Of a stretch of 8,136 nt of DNA, positions 1 through 7,121 are shown in pieces. The stretch is taken from NCBI GenBank assembly GCA_002338895.1, contig DDJH01000067.1, forward strand, positions 3,019-11,154, written 5' to 3'. Made by a program: the position numbers and the translations under genes. A model generated the notes under the pieces. The model had not been told where the DNA came from. It saw only the letters and a program-made list of their open reading frames with translations, and did not search any database. Numbering within the stretch: position 1 is the stretch's first letter; every line of letters begins with the position of its first letter. This DNA comes from Lentisphaeria bacterium UBA1829. GTDB lineage: Bacteria > Verrucomicrobiota > Lentisphaeria > Victivallales > UBA1829.

Positions 1-1
1 G

Positions 2-211
2 TTCAAGCAGGAAATGAACCGTTGTCCCGGCGAGTACCTGATGTCCATCCGGATCGTGAATGCTGGGACCCTTCTGCGTGGAAGCGACATCCCGGTCACC
101 GAAGTTGCCAAACGCTGCGGGATCCCCAATCTGAACAATTTCTGCCGCTTCTTCAAACGGATCAGCGGTATGACACCTCTGGAATTCCGCAGAAAAAAAG
201 GAGTGGACTGA
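2..211 (+). CDS. AraC-family transcriptional regulator, C-terminal fragment (5' end outside window)
   Basis: Only the last 69 residues are visible; the frame is open to the left edge, so the true start lies outside. The fragment matches the second half of the AraC/XylS DNA-binding domain. It has a G-EYL segment and a helix with R-I-x-x-A, then LLRGSDIPVTEVAKRCGI, which is the second helix-turn-helix, and finally FCRFFKRISGMTPLEFRRK, the family's hallmark ending (F-x-R-x-FK-x-x-x-G-x-TP-x-x-FR). It stops six residues after that motif, as is usual when the DNA-binding domain is C-terminal. Ligand and targets cannot be inferred because the sensor domain is missing. The next gene starts about 250 bases later behind its own strong promoter, so this gene is probably not part of the downstream operon, although it may regulate it. 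Confidence 0.9.
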   Translation, partial: FKQEMNRCPGEYLMSIRIVNAGTLLRGSDIPVTEVAKRCGIPNLNNFCRFFKRISGMTPLEFRRKKGVD

Positions 212-330
212 TCTCTATCGGGATTCAGTTCCGTTTCAAACGATTTTCGGAATGCCAAATCCGATCCGGAATAGATCCGGCGCAGAAAACGATCGTTCCC
301 CGGATCAAGCAGATCCTCGGGAAAAAGTCG

Positions 331-367
331 GGAAAAATAAATTTTCCATTCCGAAAATATTTTTTTT
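331..367 (+). terminator. possible weak terminator of the AraC gene, doubling as an A/T-rich upstream element
   Basis: GGAAAA (331-336) can pair with TTTTCC (342-347) around a 5-base loop. The run of eight T at 360-367 lies 12 bases further on. The stem has only two G:C pairs and the T run is displaced, so this is a weak candidate for ending the upstream AraC transcript. The same A/T-rich stretch (about 354-367) lies roughly 47 to 60 bases before the predicted transcription start of the next gene. That is where an UP element would contact the RNA polymerase alpha subunit. Either reading, or both, is possible. The rest of 212-330 holds only short hairpins built on TCCGGA-like words, such as GGATC/GATCC at 302-316, and no convincing gene. 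Confidence 0.35.
353..362 (+). repeat. GAAAATATTT repeat, upstream copy (candidate operator half of a pair)
   Basis: This 10-base word recurs exactly at 422-431, and the two copies bracket the promoter. Its core AAATATTT is a perfect palindrome. Paired sites on either side of a promoter are a common arrangement for LacI-family repressors that loop DNA. Against this, the surroundings are A/T-rich, so chance matches are easier, and classical LacI operators usually have a central CG. Confidence 0.3.
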
Positions 368-378
368 CTGCAAGGCAC

Positions 379-407
379 TTGACATTTCGGACAAAATGGA
401 TTATAAT
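379..407 (+). promoter_or_regulatory. consensus sigma-70 promoter of the glycan operon
   Basis: TTGACA at 379-384 and TATAAT at 402-407 both match the housekeeping consensus perfectly and are separated by the optimal 17 bases. Transcription should begin near 413-415. This gives a leader of about 50 bases to the preferred ATG at 465. An A/T tract ending in eight T lies just upstream and may strengthen it. It is the only obvious promoter before the four co-directional genes, and the junctions among those genes leave no room for another, so it probably drives all of them. A promoter this strong in front of a LacI-type gene suggests that expression is held down by repression. Confidence 0.88.
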
Positions 408-421
408 TAACCACGAAAAGT

Positions 422-431
422 GAAAATATTT
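422..431 (+). repeat. GAAAATATTT repeat, downstream copy in the operon leader (candidate operator)
   Basis: This is an exact second copy of the word at 353-362, 69 bases further on, about 8 to 18 bases after the predicted transcription start. A repressor bound here would block the polymerase. Assignment as an operator of the adjacent LacI-type gene is inference only. Confidence 0.3.
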
Positions 432-464
432 ACAGTTTCAAGCACAAAAAAAATCAACAACGAG

Positions 465-1517
465 ATGAATCAGAAACTGACCATTCGAGACATTGCGGCC
501 GCTTGCGGTGTCACCATTGCAACCGTGTCCCGAGTCATCAACAACAAACCGGGAGTTCGGAAGGAGATCCGGAGACATGTTCAGCGATATGTTGAGCAGA
601 TCGGCTGGAACTGTTCCAGTCTGAAAACCCGTATTCCGAGAAGCGCCGGTTCGAAAACGGTTCTGATCCTCTGCGGACTCAATGTTCTGAACGGCGGAGG
701 ACGCTTCTCCATGCAGGAAGCGCTGCAAATTCTGATCGACCGCCTGGAACGGGAGGGAATTCTTCCCTTTGTCGTTTTCGGAAGAACATTGCAGATGCTG
801 GAAGAATGCCGGAAACTGAAACCGCATGCGGTGCTTCTGTTTCAGAAGAATCCCTGGCTGGAAGAACCGATTCGCCGTCTGCGGAAAGCGGGGATCCGGG
901 TTGCGGTGGCGTATGGAGACGCGTATGCGGGGAGCTGCCCTCAGGTGCATTCGGACTATGAAGCGGCGACAAAGAGCGCAGTTCGCCGATTCCGCGCGCT
1001 GGGATGCCGGAAAATCGGACTGTTCGCCGGAAACGGAATGTTCACCCATCCGAAAACCCCGGATGACATTGCGCAATACTGGGTCCAGAGTATTGCAACG
1101 ACCCTTAAACGGACGATTCCGGAATTCTCGCTGGAGCGGAATGTGGTCAGCGATCAGTTCGGAGCGGCGGAGGATCTGCGGAAAACGTTGCGAAGCGGCG
1201 AATTCGACGCATGGATCTGCTGCGAGTACACCATGCTGCAGCGTTTCTGCAGGGAAGCGGAAGAGATGGGGATCCACGTGCCGGAGGATTTGCCGGTGAT
1301 TGCGTTCTGTTCGGAAAATGCGGGGGCGGAGGCGCCGCTGCGTGTGGATCATTTTGTCTCACAGGTGGAGTTGATTGCGGATTGCATGTTCCGCTGGGTG
1401 ATGAAGGAATCCAATCCGGAACCGGAAGAGATCGCAATCCCCTATCTCTGCCAGAAAGGAGTTGCTTCAACGATGCGGAAAAAAGAAACCAATGAGAAAC
1501 CAAAGGAGATGAAATGA
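465..1517 (+). CDS. LacI-family transcriptional regulator
   Basis: This 350-residue protein has the LacI/GalR layout and typical length. The N-terminal helix-turn-helix is at about residues 5-26, with [11 protein letters not shown] followed by the recognition helix [10 protein letters not shown]. The ligand-sensing domain resembling periplasmic sugar-binding proteins runs from about residue 64 to 335, with strands [15 protein letters not shown] and [11 protein letters not shown] and a DLPVIAFC segment near the end. It probably binds DNA in the cytoplasm and is released by a sugar from the glycan the operon degrades. The linker at residues 47-60 lacks the usual PN-x-x-AR-x-L hinge helix, which may change operator preference. 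I chose ATG 465. A GTG at 420 in the same frame would add 15 residues, but it lies only about six bases after the predicted transcription start and would push the helix-turn-helix away from the N-terminus. No strong ribosome-binding site precedes either start. The last codons overlap the next gene. Confidence 0.92.
   Translation: MNQKLTIRDIAAACGVTIATVSRVINNKPGVRKEIRRHVQRYVEQIGWNCSSLKTRIPRSAGSKTVLILCGLNVLNGGGRFSMQEALQILIDRLEREGILPFVVFGRTLQMLEECRKLKPHAVLLFQKNPWLEEPIRRLRKAGIRVAVAYGDAYAGSCPQVHSDYEAATKSAVRRFRALGCRKIGLFAGNGMFTHPKTPDDIAQYWVQSIATTLKRTIPEFSLERNVVSDQFGAAEDLRKTLRSGEFDAWICCEYTMLQRFCREAEEMGIHVPEDLPVIAFCSENAGAEAPLRVDHFVSQVELIADCMFRWVMKESNPEPEEIAIPYLCQKGVASTMRKKETNEKPKEMK
1504..1508 (+). 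promoter_or_regulatory. ribosome-binding site AGGAG for the pseudopilin-like gene
   Basis: AGGAG lies inside the last codons of the LacI-type gene, five bases before the ATG at 1514. The start overlaps the upstream stop as ATGA, a layout typical of translational coupling. Confidence 0.75.
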
Positions 1518-2233
1518 GAAAGAGAAAGGATCATCACTTTACCTTGATCGAACTTCTTGTTGTAATTGCAGTGATTGCCATTCTTGCGGGGCTTCTTCTT
1601 CCCGCACTGAATCAGGCTCGGGCAAAAGGACGGGATATTCGCTGTGTATCGAATTTGAAACAGATCGGGACCGGAATTCGTCTGTATCTGGACAGCAGTT
1701 CGGAATTCATGCCGAGATCCAGCATCAATACCACCTCCTCCGGAATCAAATGGGATGATCTGATTTTCTATACGCTTTATCCGAACCGGAAGCTGGCGGA
1801 TCTGATGGTTTTCCCGACATCGGGTTATGCAAATCCGATGAATCCGCAGGGCCCGTTCGACTGTCCATCCTCCGGCCCTGCCGCGCCGAAATTCCTGCGC
1901 AATGACTACGGGATGAATTCTCAAATGGACCGTGTTGCGACGAAAGGAATCCGCAAACCCTCTCAGCGGGCGATTGTCATGGACATGGTGAAGCATGGAA
2001 GCAACTTTCCGACACCGGCCCTGACCGGAACAACCGCAACCGACTGGGATGGTCTCTTTACAACAGAATTTGAGGTGAAGCGTCATCTCTCATCCAAAGG
2101 CATCAATGTGCTGTTTTTTGATGGTCATGCGGAGACAAAACGGCACTCTGCAATTCCCAGAAGTCTCGGCAGTACAACTCCGGAACAGTATTTCTGGGGA
2201 GGCGGAAGCGACGGGAAAGACGGAGGACTTTGA
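1514..2233 (+). CDS. pseudopilin-like protein with prepilin N-terminus (H-X9-DG type)
   Basis: The protein has 239 residues. A basic leader (MRKRKDHH) is followed by [18 protein letters not shown], the type IV pilin/type II pseudopilin N-terminal helix, with the mature Phe at position 9 and the conserved Glu at 13 (position +5). It continues with LLPALNQAR, then C44-x-x-NLKQIG, a CPSS motif at 117-120 and a C-terminal [10 protein letters not shown] segment. These mark the H-X9-DG processing-associated pseudopilin family, which is abundant in Lentisphaerota, Planctomycetes and Verrucomicrobia. Two oddities are visible: the residue before the cleavage site is His rather than Gly, and the His-to-DG spacing is 11 residues (H191 to D203). 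The protein is expected to be inserted in the inner membrane, processed, and exposed to the periplasm or surface. Its place between the operon's regulator and its hydrolases suggests a role in binding substrate or displaying enzyme, but this is inference; the function of these expanded paralogues is not established. Confidence 0.9.
   Translation: MRKRKDHHFTLIELLVVIAVIAILAGLLLPALNQARAKGRDIRCVSNLKQIGTGIRLYLDSSSEFMPRSSINTTSSGIKWDDLIFYTLYPNRKLADLMVFPTSGYANPMNPQGPFDCPSSGPAAPKFLRNDYGMNSQMDRVATKGIRKPSQRAIVMDMVKHGSNFPTPALTGTTATDWDGLFTTEFEVKRHLSSKGINVLFFDGHAETKRHSAIPRSLGSTTPEQYFWGGGSDGKDGGL
2222..2226 (+). promoter_or_regulatory. ribosome-binding site GGAGG that decides the start of the large hydrolase
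   Basis: GGAGG lies nine bases before ATG 2236 but only three before an in-frame TTG at 2230. The spacing favours ATG 2236, which also begins a clean signal peptide (MKSILALLL). Confidence 0.75.
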
Positions 2234-2235
2234 AT

Positions 2236-5200
2236 ATGAAATCCATTCTTGCACTTCTTTTGTCGGCAGGCGCCCTCGGAGTCTGTGCTCTCCCGGCACC
2301 GTTCCAGATGGGAAAAAACGGCGTAATCCGGATTGGACAGCACTCCACACTCACCATCATCCATTATGGGGAAAACTGGAAGAATCTCACCCGGCAGGGG
2401 AAAGCCGTCCGGGACGGCAAACTGGAGAAAGTAGAAAACACATCCCTGCGAATGAAAGGAAGTTTCCCGGTTTTTCAAGGCACTTTTCAGCTGGAGGAAA
2501 CAATGAGTTCCATCGGGGAAGACACGGTCCGCCTCCACTGTCTTCTGGAGTCCGGGGCCCCCATTCCGACCCGGCAGCTGGCTCTGCTCATTTCGATGGA
2601 TCCTCAGCTGGCACAGAGGCGTCCTCTGAAACGGAACGGCAAGCCGTTCGGCTTCCGGGAGGTTCTGGACGAGAAACGCTGGAATCTCTCTCTTTCCAAA
2701 ACGAAGAGTCTTGAAATTCCACTGGAAAACGGCACTCTGGTTCTGGAAGGGAATCTTTCCGGGAACATGGTGGACGGACGCATGTACCACTCGCCGAAAT
2801 GGGAGATCCGGCTCGCGTTCACGCCGGAAAAAGGAGACATTCAGAAAGCGGAACTGGACTTGAATCTGCGCTGGATTCCGTTGAAAAGCGAAATGCTGGA
2901 TCTCCGAAAGGTGATGAACATGGGATTCAGCGATCCCGTTGCGGGCGACGGAAAAGGGGGCTGGAGCGATCAGGGGCCGGACAACGATATGAGTTCCCTG
3001 AAGCCCGGCATTCTGAATTTCAGCGGACTGAAATTTGATGTGGTCGATCCGGCCTCGAACGGGGGACGGTCCTGTCTTGCGATGAAAAGCAGCCGGATGC
3101 GCGGGATGCCGCAAACGGTGACCGTCGAGTTTGAAAAGCCGTCGCGCGGGAAATATCTGTATGTTCTTCATGCGCTCTCGTTTCCGGGGAAGAAGGGCAG
3201 TGAGATCGGCGAGATCGCCTGCAAGCTGGACAGCATTGAGGCGGTGGAGAAGCAGACTCTGACGTTTCCGGTTGTCAGCGGGGTTCATGTGGGGGATTTC
3301 TGGATGCCCCGCGACCGGGAGAAAGGGCTTGTCGCATGGCGCGGGAACAATGTCAGCGCGCCGGTCGGACTTTATGCCACCTGCTACGAGCTGACGGGGG
3401 AACCGGTTCGGCGGATCACCTTCACCTCGCGCGCCAATGCGAACTGGCTGATCGTCGGAGCGACTCTTGCCGACTGGAAAATCGACAAGGCTCCTGCGGA
3501 ACCGGTCACGATCCGGGCGGGGAAAGAGTGGCTTCCGATCCGCAATCCGGGACGGGTCGAACCGGGAAGCGCCATCGACTTCTCCCGTTTTCTGGATGCA
3601 CCCGCTGGAAAATACGGACATCTTGTCAGAAAGGGGAACCATTTTGAATTTGAGAAACGCCCGGGAGTTCCGTTCCGCTTCTACGGCTCGAACATCGTCT
3701 ACTGGATCCATTATCAGCCGAAGGATGTTGTGGACCGGATGGCGGAACACTACGCGGCAACCGGATACAATATTCTGCGCCTGCATCTGTTTGACATTCC
3801 CCAGTCCGTCCTCACGGAAAACGGGGAAGTGAAAATCCGTCCCGACTTCATGGACAAGCTGGATTATCTCGTTGCGGCGTTCAAGAAGAAGGGGATCTAC
3901 ATCACGCTGGATCTGTTCGGCACGCGGAAGATCCGGAAAGGGGAGCTTGCGGATTTCCCGGATCAGGAGTTCTCGCATCGGGAGTTCAAGAGTCTGATGT
4001 ATGTCAGCGAAAGCGCGCTGCGGAATTATGAATCGTATGTGGCCGGGCTGATGAACCATGTAAATCCCTATACTGGATCGGCATGGAAGGACGAACCGGC
4101 GATTGCGACGGTCTGTCTGGTCAACGAGGGAACGATTTTCAACAGTGCGTTCCGGGGAAAACTTCTTCCGCTCTGGCAGAAGAAATTTGAATTGTGGCAG
4201 AAGGAGCGGGGTCTGAATTTGCAAAACCGCTCCGAGGAACACTTCCGCCGCGAGTTTCTGATGGATCTGCACCGGAAGACATACGGTCATCTGAAACGCT
4301 TCTGCAAGGAGACAATCGGGATGAAGGCGCCTCTGACGGATCAGAATTTCTGGACCAGCATTCCGCTTGCCGTTCTGCGGGAGCAGTTCGACTATGTGGA
4401 CAACCATTTTTACTGGGCGCATCCGGTGTTTCCGAACGGGAAGTTCAACTCGCTTCCGTCGGTGGTGATGAATGAAAGTGCGATCGGCCGTTATGCCGGC
4501 GGGGTCTCCTCCGTGTTCATCTCGCGGGTGCTCGGCAGACCGTTCACGATCACGGAATGGGATTATGCGAATCCGAACTGCTACAATGTGGAAGGGGCGT
4601 TTCTGACGGGGGCGTATGCGGCGCTTCAGGACTGGAGCGGGCTCTGCCGGTTCAACTATGCCCAGGATGTCCGTCAGATCCGGAAAGCGGAAATGCCGCT
4701 GATGTGGTTTTTCCCGAGTGTGAACGATCCGCTGCGTCTGCTTTCGGAACGGGCGGGATTTCTGTTTTTTGTCCGTCGGGATGTCCGGCCGTCGGAGGTG
4801 GTCTATCCCTTTGCGATTCCGGCGGAGAGCTGGAAGGATCCGCGCAGTCCGGAGGACTTTCCCGTTCTGCCGGCCCGGCTCGGATTGATCGGGAAAGTCG
4901 GTGCCATGACGCTCCCCGCCGACGGGAAGGCCTCCTATCCCCCCGGGACGCGCGCCGTGCTCGGACTTGAAAAATCCGTTCGGACCGAATTTCCGTATTT
5001 CACCTGCGGCGTTCCGCAGGAGGATCTGAAGAGGATGACGAAAGCGGGCGCGATTCCTTCCGGATGTTATGAACCGGAAAAGGATGTGTTCACCAGTTCC
5101 ACCGGCGAACTGAAGTTGAAACGGCAGGAGAATCAGTTTCTGGTTTCGACGCCGTTCAGCGAAGGATTGGTTCTGAAGGAGAATCAGAGTTTGAGCGGAG

Positions 5201-5595
5201 CGTTTGCGTCGGTGTCGAACCGCCTGTGTTTCGGAGCGTTTCTGGTGGCATCCATCGACCGTTCTCCGCTTGCGGAGAGCCGCCGGATCCTGATTCTGCA
5301 TCTGACCGACACGAAGAACAGCGGAATGCGTTTTTCGGGTCCCGACATGAACACCTGCGAAGATCACGGAACGCTGCCTCTTCTGGTCCGCCGCGGAGAA
5401 GCGGATCTGACTTTGAAACGTCCGCTTTCCGGCTTCCGCTGCTATGCGCTGAATCTGGACGGCTCGCGGTTTGCGGAAGTTCCGCTGAGCATACAAAACG
5501 GCAGGACCCGTCTCACGCTGCGGACCGCCTGTCGCGGGAATGTCATCGCAGCCTATGAACTGATTCAAACAGAGAAAGGAGATCATCCACAATGA
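2236..5595 (+). CDS. large secreted glycoside hydrolase, clan GH-A (family not assigned)
   Basis: The 1119-residue protein begins with a signal peptide: K2, a hydrophobic core ILALLLSAGALGV, and a likely cut at A18/L19. The cysteine there does not fit a lipobox. Residues 19-220 look beta-rich. Residues 225-430 form an accessory region with GGWSDQGPDND and LYVLHALSF motifs, a pattern I associate with galactose-binding-like modules in planctomycete and verrucomicrobial glycosidases. A TIM barrel follows at about 468-840: FRFYGSN at the first strand, NILRLH (R515), CLVNEG with probable acid/base E631, NHFYW (H724, Y726) and TITEWDY with probable nucleophile E774. The two glutamates fit a retaining clan GH-A enzyme. 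Residues 850-1119 are probably beta-sandwich. It probably cleaves a polysaccharide outside the cytoplasm; the substrate is unknown. It is related in style to GH5 but cannot be placed in a family by eye. The start lies two bases after the pseudopilin-like stop. Confidence 0.88.
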   Translation: MKSILALLLSAGALGVCALPAPFQMGKNGVIRIGQHSTLTIIHYGENWKNLTRQGKAVRDGKLEKVENTSLRMKGSFPVFQGTFQLEETMSSIGEDTVRLHCLLESGAPIPTRQLALLISMDPQLAQRRPLKRNGKPFGFREVLDEKRWNLSLSKTKSLEIPLENGTLVLEGNLSGNMVDGRMYHSPKWEIRLAFTPEKGDIQKAELDLNLRWIPLKSEMLDLRKVMNMGFSDPVAGDGKGGWSDQGPDNDMSSLKPGILNFSGLKFDVVDPASNGGRSCLAMKSSRMRGMPQTVTVEFEKPSRGKYLYVLHALSFPGKKGSEIGEIACKLDSIEAVEKQTLTFPVVSGVHVGDFWMPRDREKGLVAWRGNNVSAPVGLYATCYELTGEPVRRITFTSRANANWLIVGATLADWKIDKAPAEPVTIRAGKEWLPIRNPGRVEPGSAIDFSRFLDAPAGKYGHLVRKGNHFEFEKRPGVPFRFYGSNIVYWIHYQPKDVVDRMAEHYAATGYNILRLHLFDIPQSVLTENGEVKIRPDFMDKLDYLVAAFKKKGIYITLDLFGTRKIRKGELADFPDQEFSHREFKSLMYVSESALRNYESYVAGLMNHVNPYTGSAWKDEPAIATVCLVNEGTIFNSAFRGKLLPLWQKKFELWQKERGLNLQNRSEEHFRREFLMDLHRKTYGHLKRFCKETIGMKAPLTDQNFWTSIPLAVLREQFDYVDNHFYWAHPVFPNGKFNSLPSVVMNESAIGRYAGGVSSVFISRVLGRPFTITEWDYANPNCYNVEGAFLTGAYAALQDWSGLCRFNYAQDVRQIRKAEMPLMWFFPSVNDPLRLLSERAGFLFFVRRDVRPSEVVYPFAIPAESWKDPRSPEDFPVLPARLGLIGKVGAMTLPADGKASYPPGTRAVLGLEKSVRTEFPYFTCGVPQEDLKRMTKAGAIPSGCYEPEKDVFTSSTGELKLKRQENQFLVSTPFSEGLVLKENQSLSGAFASVSNRLCFGAFLVASIDRSPLAESRRILILHLTDTKNSGMRFSGPDMNTCEDHGTLPLLVRRGEADLTLKRPLSGFRCYALNLDGSRFAEVPLSIQNGRTRLTLRTACRGNVIAAYELIQTEKGDHPQ
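5577..5581 (+). promoter_or_regulatory. ribosome-binding site AGGAG for the GH5-like gene
   Basis: AGGAG lies within the final codons of the large hydrolase, ten bases before ATG 5592. That ATG overlaps the upstream TGA as ATGA, implying coupled translation of the two enzymes. Confidence 0.7.
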
Positions 5596-7121
5596 AACAG
5601 CTTCTGAACCTTTTTTTCCTGCTTGGACTCTGCGGAGTGTGCAATGCACAGCTTCCGCCGGAGCTCTCCGCTCCGGATCAGTGGAAACTGGATCGTGGCG
5701 TGTTTCACCGGAAGACGGACGGCAAAGACCGGATCGTTCTGGATGTGAAACCGTCGGAGAAAGCGGGCCGCCACTATGCGGAAATTCCGCTGGATCTTTC
5801 CGCCCATGCCGGCAAGTACACGACCTTTTCCATCCGGATCCGGAGTCAGGGCTGGAAACAGAATAAAAGCGAGCGTGGCCGCCGCGGGATCCGGTTCATG
5901 GTGAACTACCGCCATCCGGAAACCGGGAAGAGCGTCTGGCATCACTCCTGGGATACCTGGGACACGGTCGACTGGGAAAAGTACTCCGGGCAGAAACCGG
6001 ATGAGTGGAAGGAAATCAGTTTTTTCTCCCGTCTGGATCCCGGCATCCGCGAAGCGCGTCTGTTTCTCGGGACGGAGAACAATTCGGGGAAAGCGGAATT
6101 TGATCTTTCCACATTCCGTGCCCGCCAGGTTTTCCGGGAGGACTCCTCGAACTGGATCTGCGAATACTCGGATCGTGTTCGGAACACGCCGGTTCTGCGC
6201 GGGGTGAACAGCTCACCCCGTCCGCTCAAGGAAGATGACCTCCGGACCCTTCACGCATGGGGAGCCAATGCGATCCGCTACTGGTTTTCGGCCTATGCGT
6301 GGGAGTTTAACGGGAAAGATTTATCGGAGCTGGAACGGCGGATCGAGAAACGTCTGGAAAATCTGGACAGGATCGCGCCGCTTGCGGAACGATACGGGAT
6401 CCGACTGATTCTCTGCTACGGTCTTCCTCCCGGCGGACGGCGGTCCGATGCGACGCTGGAAATGCAGCACAAACCGGCCCTTGCGGATTTTTATGTCCGG
6501 ATGTGGGAGAAGATCGCCCGGCACTGCAAGGGCAAACGCGCCGTCTGGGCATACGATCTGATCAACGAACCGCAGCAGACAACCGAACTTCCGATCGACT
6601 ACCGGACACTTCAGAAACGGGCGGCCGAGGCGATCCGCCGGATCGATCCGGAAACTCCGGTGATTGTCGAAGCCAACCTTCTGGCCTCTCCGGAGATGTT
6701 CCGCTTTCTGGAACCTCTGAAAATCCGGAATGTGATCTACCAGGCGCACATGTACGTTCCGGCGGACTACACCCATGCGACGATCGGCCCGTATCCGGGA
6801 GTCCTGCGCGGAAAACTCTGGAACAAGGAGGCTCTCCGGGAGGTTCTGAAGCCGGTTCTGGACTTTCAGAAACGCCACAAGGCCCGGATCTACATCGGCG
6901 AATTTTCTGTCCGGGCGCGGGCAGTCGGGGCCGACCGGTACCTTCGGGACTGCATCGACCTCTTTGAAGAGAACGGCTGGGACTGGACCTATCACTCCTT
7001 CCGGGAAGCCGCCACCTGGGATGTCGAAAAAGAGTGGAACGGGAAAACCCATGTTCCCTCCGCGGACAATCCCCGGAAGCGGGTTCTTCTGGAAGCGCTG
7101 AAACGGAACACCTCCCGCTGA
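5592..7121 (+). CDS. secreted GH5-like glycoside hydrolase (cellulase-superfamily barrel) with N-terminal carbohydrate-binding-like region
   Basis: The protein has 509 residues. The signal peptide MKQLLNLFFLLGLCGVCNA is probably cut at A19/Q20. Residues 20-180 look like a jelly-roll module of the CBM4/9 kind, with alternating strands and aromatic-rich loops (WHHSWDTWD, 116-124). The catalytic barrel runs from about 195 to 505: VLRGVNSS, ANAIRYW with R229 at the second strand, AYDLINEP with acid/base E326, YQAHMY with H386 and Y388, IYIGEFSV with nucleophile E437, and a W465 region at the last strand. These are the conserved GH5 (cellulase-type) positions, so a retaining endo- or exo-acting beta-glycosidase is expected. 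The exact subfamily and substrate (beta-glucan, mannan or other) cannot be decided by eye. It is translationally coupled to the large hydrolase, suggesting that the two act on the same glycan. The stop codon lies in the loop of a hairpin. Confidence 0.9.
   Translation: MKQLLNLFFLLGLCGVCNAQLPPELSAPDQWKLDRGVFHRKTDGKDRIVLDVKPSEKAGRHYAEIPLDLSAHAGKYTTFSIRIRSQGWKQNKSERGRRGIRFMVNYRHPETGKSVWHHSWDTWDTVDWEKYSGQKPDEWKEISFFSRLDPGIREARLFLGTENNSGKAEFDLSTFRARQVFREDSSNWICEYSDRVRNTPVLRGVNSSPRPLKEDDLRTLHAWGANAIRYWFSAYAWEFNGKDLSELERRIEKRLENLDRIAPLAERYGIRLILCYGLPPGGRRSDATLEMQHKPALADFYVRMWEKIARHCKGKRAVWAYDLINEPQQTTELPIDYRTLQKRAAEAIRRIDPETPVIVEANLLASPEMFRFLEPLKIRNVIYQAHMYVPADYTHATIGPYPGVLRGKLWNKEALREVLKPVLDFQKRHKARIYIGEFSVRARAVGADRYLRDCIDLFEENGWDWTYHSFREAATWDVEKEWNGKTHVPSADNPRKRVLLEALKRNTSR

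Noticed and set aside
302..316. GGATC/GATCC stem-loop as a terminator of the AraC gene
   Set aside because: The stem is only five perfect base pairs and is followed by A-rich rather than T-rich sequence on the + strand.
22..423. 133-residue + strand open frame spanning the AraC end and the intergenic region
   Set aside because: It overlaps the AraC domain in another frame, runs through the promoter and has no recognisable motif or ribosome-binding site.
420..464. N-terminal extension of the LacI-type protein from GTG 420
   Set aside because: It begins only about six bases after the predicted transcription start, has no ribosome-binding site, and would place 15 atypical residues before a helix-turn-helix that normally begins the protein.
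438..1352. 304-residue open frame on the - strand
   Set aside because: It is a codon-aligned shadow of the LacI-type gene with low-complexity composition and no family motif.
2236..2292. Lipoprotein signal in the large hydrolase (Cys at residue 17)
   Set aside because: The residues before the Cys (L-G-V) do not fit a lipobox, which needs a small residue at -1; an ordinary signal peptidase site after A18 fits better.
2125..5649. 1174-residue open frame on the - strand
   Set aside because: It is codon-aligned with the large glycoside hydrolase, rich in Arg, His, Pro and Gln without recognisable motifs, and explained by missing TTA/CTA/TCA codons in the sense gene. The sense protein has a signal peptide, ribosome-binding site and catalytic motifs.
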